A stretch of 64,000 nucleotides of DNA from Oscheius onirici (lineage: Eukaryota > Nematoda > Chromadorea > Rhabditida > Rhabditidae): the NCBI GenBank assembly GCA_932521025.1, contig OW051472.1, positions 5,890,001 through 5,954,000 on the forward strand. The letters are read 5' to 3'. How positions within the stretch are numbered: position 1 is the first letter of the stretch; each line of letters begins with the position of its first letter. Positions 19,364-29,535 of the stretch are shown here, piece by piece. Under the pieces are notes generated by a model that was not told the DNA's origin, made no database searches, and saw nothing but the letters and a program-made list of their open reading frames with translations. The translations under genes and the position numbers were made by a program.

Positions 19364-22344
19364 ATGTGTGTCTCTTCCCTTACTCAAGTCGTTTATGGAT
19401 TCATCATGTTTGCCTGTTTAGCATTGACACTGGTCGCTCTTTTTACACCGGGTAAGTCTGGCAGTCGCGTTCGCACCCGTATTTTATCGGCACGAATGGC
19501 GCTGTGGGTTATATAGGCGAGAGAAAACGCTCCAACTGCCATTGCGGTGATGACAAAAACGACAATGTTTCGCTAAAAAAAATGTCTTCTGAACAGAATT
19601 GACGAGACTCTTGGCTGTCTGATGCGACATTTTGTCTTTTTTTGCAGGCTGGAGAAAGTTCAGTGATGACGTGGCACAAGATTTCAAGACGCTGCAGCTG
19701 CCCGCTCAACAGGGAATTCTGCCCTATGCTTGTCGTATGCCAGATGCTTCGACTACTCCCTCTACTTCTTCTGGAAACTACTGTGACACTTGGTGGGAGG
19801 TATGTAAAGAGGCAAAAACATGATAATAGTTGGACATGATTCATTGAGAGAGAAATTAGACGGCGACGACCTTCTTGGCCACACGTCGGACCTTCTTGCG
19901 AAGAACACGACGGACGTGCTTCTTGTAGCCTCCGGAAGGAGGAGTGGCTGGGGGAGAACCTCCACGAGGAGGACAGGGACAATAGGCAGCATCGCTTCCG
20001 GGAGCTCCGCTGTTCCCAGCGCTTCCTGGTTGTCCATCTGATCCGGGGCGACCGGGATTTCCTGCGGGACCGGCAGGTCCTGCAGGTCCAGGAGCACCTT
20101 GTCCGCCTCCTTGACCTGGATGTCCAGATTGTCCGGGAGCACCAGCGGGGCCAGGAGCTCCAGCGGGGCCAGGCTGTCCACGGCCTCTCTTTCCGGGATT
20201 TCCTGCACGACCGGGCTGTCCAGCCTGTCCCGCCTGTCCAGGGGCTCCAGCATCTCCAGCAGGTCCTGCAGGTCCAGGAGCTCCGGGGCCTCCACCATAT
20301 CCAGGCTGCCCAGGATTTCCATCGGCTCCAGCAGGTCCAGGAGCTCCAGGAGCTCCAGGAGCTCCAGCAGGTCCGGGTGGACAGGTGATACAAGCTTGTC
20401 CAGGGCTGGACAAGGCAACAGTCTCTCCACGACGACCTGGCTGACCAGGTTGCCCGGGATGCCCGTCTTCTCCACTATCTCCTGGCTGACCAGGGGGTCC
20501 TGGTGGTCCGGCGGGACAGTTATTGGGCTGAGGACCACAGTTGCACTGACTTCCACCAGCATTGCGTCTGCGGTGAATGGAGCGGGGCGCACGGAGCAGA
20601 TCGTGAGCATCGGGCATCATTCCCTTCCAGGCAGCCGTCTCAATGTCCTAAAACTTTTCTATTGAAAGACCGAGAAAAAAGTGCAAACCTTGAACTCTTC
20701 GAGGTCCTTGAGAGCGTCTTCATAAAAGTTGTTGATGTCGTTGAATATGGAGAAAACGGCGAAAAGGGTGCCTACCATGAAGATAGCCGTGATTCCCGCA
20801 ACAGCGGAGACGGCAGTTCTCGACATGTTGCTGCTTGTCTGCCATCCAGCGTCCACTGTGGTCTTTTATATGGTCACTTTACAGCGGAAAGAGAGAAGCA
20901 ATTTGAGCGATGGTAGAATCACTCTGTTGATAAAAACGTCTCTCGAAGTAAATAGACCTGAACCTCTGGCAAAAACGTGTCACAAAGCAATTTATTACAG
21001 TGTTTGATCATGATTTTACCATCTCGTTTCAGAACTTACAAACCTGGGAAAAAGCCGTGATCTTTTGCATGATAGCGGCCGTCGTCGCCGAAATTGCCGC
21101 TCTTGGATGGAATGCCTTTACTTGGTTTGTTCAATGGTCAGAAAAGAGACTTCAATTTAAGCTGTGCCTGCTGCTGTAAGAGGTATCTGATCCATCCTCT
21201 GACTCCTCTTTCCATCATCGTGGCCGCTTTTCTCAGTGCCTCTGTCATCATCTACGGCGTGAACAACAAGAACTTTTTCGGACAGCTGAGAGAGGCGAGT
21301 GGACAGGGACTCACAGAAGACAATTTGGGCGTAACTGTCGGCAACACTTCTGGAACGGAGGTGAGTTTGTTAGGAAAGACCGTTGTCGAAAATACTTTAT
21401 TTTGAGGTTGTAGACAACATGATTTTAAGCAAAGTTGTAGCATTTGATGAGTTCTACAACTTTTAAAAACACAAATTGTGCTACGCCCCCCCCCCGGGGT
21501 GTGACTTAGTTTTGTCCTTTTCAAAACAGGTAACAGTTAACAGCTTGCTATTTGATCCCTCTCCAGATCAATTAATAGATAAGAGTATATATGTAGCTTA
21601 AGTGCAAGGTCTGAAAGTACATAGACAGATCTCTCTCCCTCTCTGTACTTTTGTCGCTCTGTCCCTCTGTCTCTCTGTCCCTTTGTCCCTCTGTCCCCCC
21701 AGTCCCGCTGTTCCTAATTTCTCGATACTTTCTCTCTGTCCACCCTTGCATTCTGCAATGTGCTCTGTACTTCCCGGTTTTCTCGTATCCCTGTTCGTGC
21801 TCCTGTTCTCTCCTATCCCTGTTCTCCAGTTGTGATACCGCTCCTTTGGAGCTAAAGTTATAGTTGAAACCCGCTTGAACGCTTTTCCGTATTTCTAACC
21901 CGCACTTGATTCTCTACTGTCTGGAAACTATCCCAGTCAAAAATAATCAAAGTAAATGCAATTGACTCGTCCAAACTTGTTTCACTAACTCCTTTCCCCT
22001 TAATTGCGCACAAATTGCTCCATTTTGATTGCCAATTAAAGCTTCCGACAGACAGACAGAGACGCGAGAGCATTTTTAAGTGGGTTCACAGTGAAAACAT
22101 GATTTTCCGTTATTGTACTTCGCGATTGAAATAAGTGGTTCCCGGCTTCGAAAAAAGATTTTAGCAGTATCTAAACCTAAAGAATGCTACATATTTCTTT
22201 CGTGTTCGTGCCTTCTAAGAAAAACTTCACTTTTGGTTTCAGGTCGGTTATTCTTTCTGGCTGACCGTCGGAGCTCTTGTCCTGGCGGTCGTGGACACCG
22301 TTGTGGCAATCGTGACCGTGTTCTTCGGAGAGCGAATGTGTTAA
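19364..22344 (+). CDS. Clc-like (claudin-like) four-transmembrane protein
   Basis: Exons are 19364-19451, 19648-19799, 21033-21124, 21162-21360 and 22243-22344, all in phase, giving 210 residues. Helix 1 is [20 protein letters not shown], the extracellular loop ends CDTWWE, and helices 2-4 follow with [13 protein letters not shown] after helix 2 and VGYSFWL starting helix 4. This order fits the nematode Clc-like family, related to claudins and PMP22 proteins, which act in cell junctions or modify channels. The 1233-nt intron 2 contains a complete collagen gene on the other strand; intron 4 contains a repeat-family copy. The ATG is 3 nt after ATTTCAG. The stop codon overlaps the stop of a minus-strand frame. 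Confidence 0.85.
19856..20826 (-). CDS. Cuticle collagen
   Basis: Exon 1 is 20689-20826 and exon 2 is 19856-20647; the product is 309 residues. The N-terminus has the membrane/signal helix of nematode cuticle collagens ([19 protein letters not shown]), then [12 protein letters not shown] and a basic subtilisin/furin-type cleavage region (RSIHRRR). Gly-X-Y blocks are interrupted by Cys pairs (QCNCGP, CITCP, YCPCP) that form interchain disulfides. The gene lies wholly within an intron of the Clc-like gene on the opposite strand. The ATG at 20826 is chosen because a TATA box is only about 37 nt upstream and the longer frame starts with GTG. The C-terminus ends in a strongly basic tail after [15 protein letters not shown], unusual for this family. 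Confidence 0.93.
20863..20870 (-). promoter_or_regulatory. TATA box of the collagen gene
   Basis: TATAAAAG on the minus strand lies 37-44 nt before the chosen start codon, so the 5' UTR must be very short. It supports the internal ATG as the true start. Confidence 0.6.
21428..21470. repeat. Palindromic intronic repeat, copy 6
   Basis: AAGCAAAGTTGTAG pairs with CTACAACTTTTAAAAAC in Clc-like intron 4, next to mobile-repeat copy A. Confidence 0.6.
21465..22062 (-). mobile_element. Dispersed repeat, copy A (in Clc-like intron 4)
   Basis: This stretch matches, in reverse complement, 51618-52360 and in part 57768-58035. Shared blocks include the GACAGACAGACAGAGAC end, TTAATTGCGCACAAATTGC, ATTAATAGATAAGAG and the GTGACTTAGTTTTGTCC end. 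It includes a pyrimidine-rich simple-sequence part (CTCTGTCCC repeats). No coding frame is seen. Confidence 0.75.
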
Positions 22345-22547
22345 ACCTCCGCCAATGTCTCATATCCTTTTCTTATATAAAGCTGTGAAGTTTCCGGGAG
22401 TTTCTTGGCGAATCGAAAGTTTTTTAATGTGAGAAATTTCTCGTTTTGATGTCTTGGTAACAATACTGAATTGCTTTCGCTATCAGCTTTCACTTCCACG
22501 AGCTTGTCAAACAGGTAACGGTCAAGGCCAAACCAGTCGAGAATCAA
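22341..22547 (-). CDS. Probable terminal exon of the coiled-coil gene (junction unresolved)
   Basis: A coding-like frame (including DWFGLDRYLFDKLVEVK) has no ATG and ends in TAA at 22341-22343. The + strand Clc-like stop is TAA at 22342-22344, so the two stops overlap in the palindrome TTAA. It most likely belongs to the minus-strand gene just upstream, but I could not find a junction in the right phase. Confidence 0.4.
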   Translation of the reverse strand: MILDWFGLDRYLFDKLVEVKADSESNSVLLPRHQNEKFLTLKNFRFAKKLPETSQLYIRKGYETLAEV

Positions 22548-22678
22548 ATGCCGTCACACGTCCTTCCCTATTGGGAAAAAACTGAGTGTTGATAGAAAGA
22601 AGCGGCAAAAAAAGCACAAGGCAACATAATTTATAAAGGTAAATTGAAAAAATTAACATACTCACATAACCAGGTGGT

Positions 22679-23629
22679 TCAATCTCGAAGATTACCTAAA
22701 ATTGAGACGATTTGAAATGAATGGGAACGCAGTGTACCATTTTGACTATCGGAACCAGCTGGAGCTCTTGGCGGAGTTCTGTCTGTCGGATTGTCGAATT
22801 CTTTGCGGCAAATCAACGGTGAGATATTTTTCCTGATTTCGAATAACTGCAAATCGCTGCGATACTTCTTCAGCTGGTCAATCGTTATATGAAGCAGCTT
22901 AGCGTTGCTGTAAGACTTCTGCAGCTCAACATATTGTTTTTCCACATGATCATTGCGTTCCTGCAGCTCAGCGATGAGCTAAAATAGCCACTTTCATAAA
23001 GCTTTGTTTTAAATTCGTACCATATCCAACTCCATTTTTGTTCTGTTGAGTTTCTCGAGTTGTACGCGAACAATTTCTTCGTTATTGACCAGTTCAACCT
23101 CATATTTTCGAATGGAGTTTTCCGTTTCGGCCAGCTTGGCACTCAGCGTGTTGTAATGATCTGGATCTTGAAACTCGGGAGGAGCTTCTTTCGGCTTCTT
23201 GTTTAATTCTTGGGACTTCTTGACTGAAAAAAAGTAACAATTCAGCAAAGCTAATACACTAAAGTTACCAATTGGCCTCGTGTATTTTGGTTGGTACTGT
23301 TGGTACTTCCTGAGCACTTTTTGGTAAATTGGTAGCAGCTCAGGATCCCATCGCACCCATCTGGGAGTAGTACCACTCTGAAAACTAGAATGAAAAGACA
23401 AATAAATTGAACGAACCGTAATTTGACGAGTCAAGGCAGCCCTTGACTGTGATAGACTCCGTGGAAAAGGTGGCGTATATCCACAACTTTTAAAAATTTC
23501 GCTATAATAGTGCGCCTCTTGAGAATGATTCGGCCAGCCGGTTGTCCAAAGTCTTCTGATGTATTCGCCTAAAACGGGCTTGTAATTGTTGTCCTCCATC
23601 TGCAGTATGCTAGCTTTGATTGAAGTCAT
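22679..23629 (-). CDS. Coiled-coil protein of unknown function
   Basis: Exons are 23417-23629, 23269-23377, 23021-23223, 22738-22978 and 22679-22695, phase-matched, giving 260 residues in this model. The N-terminal half has a WTTGWPNHSQEAHYYSEIF stretch and a WVRWDPELLPIYQKVLRKY stretch; the second half is Lys/Glu-rich and predicted to form a coiled coil (from about AKLAETENSIRKYEVEL to the C-terminus). No signal peptide or membrane segment is present. The ATG is 1 nt after TTTTTCAG. The 3' end is uncertain: in another frame the last exon reads VIFEIEPPGY before a GTGAGT donor, so the gene may continue into the frame at 22341-22547. I do not recognise the family. Confidence 0.65.
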
Positions 23630-23989
23630 CCTGAAAAATATGAGAGAATCTGAATTGTACAGAAAAGAGAAAAAGAGATTCATTATATATTAGTCCAGTT
23701 CTGTGCCGCACCAGAAGACTCCACCATGATTTTTCTAGATTTTCGTTGTTTTTGCTCAGCGTAGCGATAGAAAATAATTTTCGCTCAATTTACCGAAATA
23801 TTACAGAAAAAGGTGAAACAAGACTTGGAAAACTGCAGAGAAGCAAAAAAAAGAATGTCCCGCCAACGGGTTAAACAACACTGGAAACTTTTGAGAGGCT
23901 AAAAAAGTTGAACCATCATTTTCTTCACATTTTCACATTGTTTTAATCCTTCCAATCCGTGAAAAACGCACTTTTTCAGGACCGCAGAA

Positions 23990-25379
23990 ATGACAGATAA
24001 GGCAACAATAATCACGGCGGCGGTCACAATTACCATCTCCACAGTAGGAGCTCTGCTCTTTTACTTGTACCGAGCGAAAAAATCGGCGAGTTGAGCTTTT
24101 TTCCATAATTATTATAATTTAGGCAGAAAAGATTACTCTCAAAAACTCGAAGGTAGATGTGCCGTTGAAACTCGTGGAAAAGAACCAGGTAATCTTCAAT
24201 TTGTTCTTCGAAAAGGATTCTTTCAGGTCACACACAATACATTCAAGTTCAAATTTGCTTTACCTAGCGAAGAACAGATCCTTGGACTTCCAGTAGGAAA
24301 ACATATCTATCTCTCAGCAAAGGCAAACTCGAAAAGTTTCTTCCCTGAATCATTTTTGCAGATTAACGGAAAAGTTGTTGTCCGGCCTTACACGCCAATT
24401 TCCAGTGATGATGACAAGGGCTTCGTCGAGCTAATGGTCAAGGCTAGATACCTCCGTGGTTGTGTAATTCAACGCAATTTTAGGTTTACTTCAAAGACAC
24501 CTATCTGAATTATCCCGAAGGCGGCAAAATGAGTCAACATTTATGGAAGATGGATATTGGAGACTATATAATCTTCAGAGGGCCATCTGGCAACATCAAC
24601 TATATCGGAAATGGAAACTTCATAATGGAAACGCGCCTGAATTCAAGGATTGTAGTTTCTGATAAGCATGTGCGGAAAATTTCAATGATTGCCGGTGGAA
24701 GCGGGATTACTCCAATGTTACAGGTTGATTCGTTTGATTCTTCTTATTTGGTGCCAAATCTTAATTCTGAGTACTTTTCGGAAGTGTTGTCAGTTTCGTA
24801 CGCGCAGTAGAGCAAGATAAAAGCATCGATTTCTTGGCAGTTCCAGAACTTTTCGTGACCGGTCTCTATGCATTGGCTCCCGTTTTTCAGCATAGTAAAA
24901 TGTTTAGCTAACACAAGGCGATAAAGTGCCGAGAGTTCGTTTATCTGACACTTGCTCTTCAGATCATCAACGCCGTACTGAAGAACCGAAACGACAGTAC
25001 AAAACTTGCCCTCATATTCGCCAATCAAACACCCGATGATATCCTTTGTAGAGCCGAACTTGACAAACTTGCTCGAGAACACGAAGAAAACTTTCGGCTG
25101 TGGTATTGCATTGGTTTTACATTAACAAATTAGCGTTGTTCAGGTACACTGTCGACAGAGCCGATGAAAGCTGGTCCTATTCGACGGGTTGGGTAAATGA
25201 GAAGATGATCAAGGTGGATTCCTTTTTTAGATTTTCTCAACTGATTTTAGGAGCACATTTTTGCGCCTAGCGATGACAACATCGTGCTTCTCTGCGGTCC
25301 TCCTGCCTTCTGTTCTACTGCGTGTCTTCCGAACATCGTGAAACAGGGCCACGAACAGAAGAATGTCTATTTATTTTGA
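23990..25379 (+). CDS. cyb5r: NADH-cytochrome b5 reductase
   Basis: Exons are 23990-24085, 24123-24188, 24227-24322, 24362-24442, 24484-24723, 24963-25102, 25144-25213 and 25251-25379, giving 305 residues. An N-terminal membrane anchor ([15 protein letters not shown]) precedes a ferredoxin-reductase fold: FAD motif [13 protein letters not shown], second FAD-site RGPSG, NADH motif [10 protein letters not shown] and CGPP near the C-terminus. It moves electrons from NADH to cytochrome b5 for fatty-acid desaturation, sterol synthesis and haem-protein reduction on ER or mitochondrial membranes. Matching the conserved protein requires three introns that begin GC (24086-24122, 24323-24361, 24443-24483) rather than GT. 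The ATG lies 10 nt after TTTTTCAG. Confidence 0.93.
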
Positions 25380-25886
25380 TACCAGATTCCCTTATGTGGC
25401 TCTGATGTATTGTCTTTCTAACAGCGAACTTGTAAATTTTGGCTCATTGATCCTCTTCTGTTCCTCACATCTAAGCTTTTATGTGCTTTTCGTAGCTTGC
25501 AGTACAAGAACTGCAAAATCAGCTTTTTCATTGTGACCAAAGCAGTTTTCGAACTTTGTGATGTTCTCATATTAAATGCGCTTGTACAGACTGCTCAAAA
25601 CATCCCACGTTTCTTGCCTATGAGATCTGAACCAATTCCTGACTCTTGAATAACCGGGAAAAAATATCTGACCGAACTAGAAGTTTTGACTGAGTTTCTA
25701 ATTGCCTTGAGCATATGAGTCTCGCAGCGAAGACACAGATTACGATACGTTTTTACGCCAACAATCTCGGTGAGGATTTGGGAATAGCTGGTCGTGTTCT
25801 ATTCGGCAAGGAGAAATAAAAGACTCTTTCCATAATATTCATTGCACAAAAAAGAGTAGTTTTGAGTGGCCGTCATACTTTCTTCC
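25380..25886. other. Intergenic region with a palindromic-repeat half copy
   Basis: It contains the dispersed-repeat sequence CATTGTGACCAAAGCAGTTT followed by TTTGTGATGTTCT (about 25530-25570), and a TACAGACTGCTCA transposon-end-like motif near 25588. No gene was found. Confidence 0.5.
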
Positions 25887-27350
25887 TCATTTGGCCTCAT
25901 TTTCGCCAAAACGGTCGTCGATATCGAATCTTTTTAGTCCTTCGATTATGCTAAAGTCCGTCAGAGTCATGTCGTCCCTAGAAATTTGCTAGAATGAACT
26001 GAAAAGAGCAAAACTGACTTGAAGTCTGTTCCATCGAGTCGCATGAAGAAGCGAACGAGGGGATCGCGAGTGGTCGGAGTGATGATGAGGTTTTTCGTGT
26101 CGATGGCTCCGACGGCAGAACGGTAGAGAAGACCGGCGACGATGAGGACAGTCATCAGAACGGAGAGAAGACAGAGCAGAAAGACTAGAATACTAATTGC
26201 TAGCAGAATCTTCTTGGTCGCCTCACGCAACTTTGGGAAACAGCCGGTCTGATAGGCACCCGAACTGGAAAATGAACAGACTTCAGAACAGTCGACTCAC
26301 CTAGAAATGGGGAATTTGCTCTCCAACTCTTCCATCCGCTTCGAATTCTTTTGAGCGGCTGCTATCTGCATTTCGTTGTAGTCCAATTTGGATACCTGGT
26401 CCAGACAAGATTTTCGATTTGGGCAACAGGATGGCGGCAGAGTACAGGTGACGATATCCTGCGTGAAGCAGCTTTTCATCCAGCCCAGATCGTTACTAAT
26501 ATTTCTCGTTTCCGCAAGAGCGGGATCCTCCCAGCGGAAAAAGTTCAAATGAAACCAGTCCGAAGGTCCGTGAGCTCCACAGCACTGGACCGCACTCTGT
26601 TGGCCATGGATATTGTCGGGGGCCTTTGCTCCAAAAATGACTGCCGTCACAGTATCCACATGCACTACAGCTCCTCCTGAATTTGCCCGTTTAAGACGAA
26701 CACGAAAACGAACCGGAGAAACAGCCGACAGCGATGAGCAGAAAAACAAGCACTGAACTGATGGCGTAGGTGAAGGCTATCTGGTTCGGCATCTGCGAGG
26801 TGGCGACTATGATCAGAACGAATTCAGCCAGGATGACCAGGATACAGAGAGTAATCATGACTGCTATTCCATTGAAAATCTAAAATAAAGAAATTAGTGA
26901 GTCGGAGAGCATCTCGGTCTTTTCTTTTAGGGTTTGCCTGCCTCAGGGTGTCTCCTCTTTTTCCATTGTAGGGAAGGTAATGAAGAAGAACTGACCAGAA
27001 ATTGGGTGATAGTCACTTCCTCCTTAGCCGAATTGTGTTCCGTCAGATGATCAAGGTCGGAATAGCGGAAAACGAGCAAAGTGGTCATGAGGGCGACACA
27101 GCAGCCGATTCGAAGAGCAGCCGTCCCGTAGACGATCCGCCTCCATCTGATCAGCTTCTCTCTTCGACGCTCCTGCATCCGATCGAGAAAGGCCATGCGT
27201 CTCAGCCAGACGATTCCCGTCAGAAATGTGATGTACTTTTCGACTTCCTGAAATCTCTCGAATTGTGGACGATCGATGATAACTTACAAAAATGGCATCA
27301 TCCGCTGGTTGAGAAGACTCGACTTCGACAACAGCGTCATCTTTCGGCAT
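25887..27350 (-). CDS. Tetraspanin
   Basis: Exons are 27288-27350, 26996-27247, 26714-26879, 26301-26676, 26019-26264 and 25887-25977, phase-matched, giving 397 residues. About 58 cytoplasmic residues precede four membrane helices (TALRIGCCVALMT region, GIAVMITLCILVILAEF, YAISSVLVFLLIAVGCF and ILVFLLCLLSVLMTVLIVAG). The large loop between helices 3 and 4 has VQCCGAHGPSDW (the CCG mark), CTLPPSCCPN and another Cys, which fits the six-Cys tetraspanin loop. Such proteins organise membrane microdomains. The acidic N-terminal tail and long loop are larger than in typical 240-280-residue members. Confidence 0.82.
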
Positions 27351-27978
27351 CGCCGTCGGAACAAATTGGAAGGATTATTCAATGTTTCCAAGAAAAAACT
27401 TTTTCAAGGAAACTTCTTTCAGAGACTTAATTTTTAATTATTCTTGTGTTCTCTAATTGCCTCGCAACTTTTGTATTCTCTTGACTCTAGCCTAACTTTC
27501 CTACAATTATTTCGCTTTGCAGTAATGAACTCTCTGCCGAAAGGTTTCTTTCTACCACTCTTGTTTTGACTGAATCGAATAGGAGAAGTCGTCGGGATAG
27601 AAAGACATTTCTTCTAACTACCCAAATTAGTTCACTGCCGCTGGTCTCGAATGTGTGCGGTTTGATCTATGGAAGACGTAGAAGGCGGTTCGATCAGAGA
27701 GACGGAAGGTGGTTCTTGTTGGTCCGGTTCTTGACTCTCTACTCGACTTTCAAAACTTCCGTACACTCTTGAATATCAACTCTTTCAGCTCCTCTTTACA
27801 AAGTCAAGAATTCATAGATGACCTCCTTTACCGCATACAGTGTAGGTCGTAGAGATCATTCGGCCCTTCAGAGAGTATTCTGTTACTCCAATAACATGAA
27901 GAGAGATTTCCAAAGTCGGGAAGACTCGGTATCATCCAATAGAATCAACTACAGTAACCAGGAATGCTGCCCACCAAC

Positions 27979-28224
27979 TCATGTCTTTGCGTATCGACGC
28001 CCGTGGTTAGTGAGTCGGTGCGCAGCTTCCGGAGTACGATACTTCAGCAGAGGCCTGTACAGTAGGCACAAAGGCGTAAAATTAATCTTGGCGAGGGGAT
28101 TGCGTGAGAACGGCTTCATATCTTGCTGGTCCATCTCGGTGCGAAGACAAGGCTGTCAGTCTCCGAGAACAATGCGACCATTATGACTAATTGCTAGAAC
28201 GAGTATAAACAAAAAAGGTTTCAT
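27979..28224 (-). CDS. Possible small secreted peptide gene
   Basis: A signal-peptide-like start (MKPFLFILVLAISHN) is followed within 40 nt by a stop, but skipping to the acceptor GACTGACAG (about 28158) opens a 50-60-codon frame in either of two phases. The exact splice is not clear, so the mature sequence is not given. It may also be a non-coding stretch. Confidence 0.25.
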
Positions 28225-28413
28225 TGTATGACTCGCAGCGTAGTGAAAACATATAAACTCTATGTGAGAAATCTGTTGAACAGAAAATGGGACATTCGAG
28301 GAAGAAGTATGGCTTGTATTTTTTGGTATACGGTGAGAGGAGAAGGAGGTATGGACCTTGTGAGGGAAGAGACGGATACCCGTTTTGTACACGATTCTGA
28401 GGGAGGCTGACTT

Positions 28414-29381
28414 CTAAACTACTTGTGCCGTTCGTGCCCGTCGTGAGAACTCTCGTTCTTTTCGCACAGGACCAATCTCCGCGTCGTACAGAGATTCCCT
28501 AAAATCGGCAAATAAGAAAGCTTTCTTGGTTATTCAAACCTGAATTCGCCATCTTCTTGAGTGAGGGCATCTTTGCTCGAGCCGCGACTAGAGACACCCG
28601 GTCGACAGCAGTATGAGCAGCAGAAACAGAGAGTCAGAAGTGCGACGACACCGAGAGTAATAGTTCCGAGAACGAGCAGCGTCATGTAGAAGCTGTTTCC
28701 TTTGATCGAGCCAAGCATCGTCGTCTGAAAGTCGAACGTGGTTATACAGCCAAGAGTTGGAAGAATGCTCAACAGTCTTTCATCAATACGCAATTACGTA
28801 TTTTTCAAGTTGAAGAAAGCATTTTACAGTCTTCCAAAGGTTGTAGACCTTGGTCTAATCTTTTCTGTTATCTGACAGTATCGGGCGATACAGTAGCATC
28901 CCCTCCCAATTGTTTTGACCACATGCTTCCTCCTCCAAATGTCTCTGTTTTCGCAGTGTTCATCCCATTATCATGCAAGCGAAAAAAGTCTCACCTTGGG
29001 CGGTTTCATCTTGGCACAGTTAAACATTTCGATGGTCTGGGTCCCCATATAGACGTTCGTACTCGAGCAGGCCACTTCGCAGAGTTCTCGGCAGTGTGTC
29101 ACATTCGGAAAAGTGTGAGTCACTGAAAAATCCGATCACTTTTCGTACGAGGTGTGACATTCAACTCTCATTAGCGACATCTGGCCTCTTTGAATCTTAA
29201 TGCGCGACTCAAAAACAGAGTCCATCTGAGTCAGCTCTTTTTCTAGTGACCAACCTGTGCGTGGCATGTAGGGCTGATCGTCAATGGCGTAGTCGCGAGT
29301 ACCGTAGCGATCCCTCTCGCTGTACGGAGTACAGCTGGATCCGGATATCAGAACAAAGGAGAGCAAACACAGTCTCAGCAT
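28414..29381 (-). CDS. Type I membrane protein with Cys-rich juxtamembrane segment
   Basis: Exons are 29159-29381, 28995-29122, 28540-28724 and 28414-28498, phase-matched, giving 206 residues. A signal peptide (LRLCLLSFVLISGSSC) leads into an extracellular region with a CRELCEVAC cluster, then one membrane helix (FYMTLLVLGTITLGVVALLT) directly followed by CFCCSYCC, a likely palmitoylation site, and a short charged cytoplasmic tail. No family is recognised. The neighbouring tetraspanin is on the same strand 1 kb downstream, but there is no sign of an operon. Confidence 0.65.
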
Positions 29382-29487
29382 TCTGAAAAAGGGTGTTAAG
29401 AGGAGAAATTAGAGAAGAAGAGGAAAAAGAATAATTTCGGACGGTTTTTTTTCTGGTCGAAGATGGCATTTTTGAGGCTGGGTATGT

Positions 29488-29535
29488 TTTGCAAAAGTAT
29501 AGAACAGATCAAGGACTAAAACTTTGCCAAGCAGT
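29488..29535. repeat. Palindromic repeat, copy 7 (intergenic)
   Basis: GTTTTGCAAAAGTATAGAAC pairs imperfectly with GGACTAAAACTTTGCCAAGC. Confidence 0.5.

Noticed and set aside
19509..20665. Long open frames on both strands across the collagen gene
   Set aside because: Gly-X-Y codon repeats leave all frames open; only the frame with Gly at every third residue is real.
24744..25082. 112-codon minus-strand frame
   Set aside because: It overlaps a reductase intron and exon 6 antisense; it is a shadow of the real exon plus an open intron.
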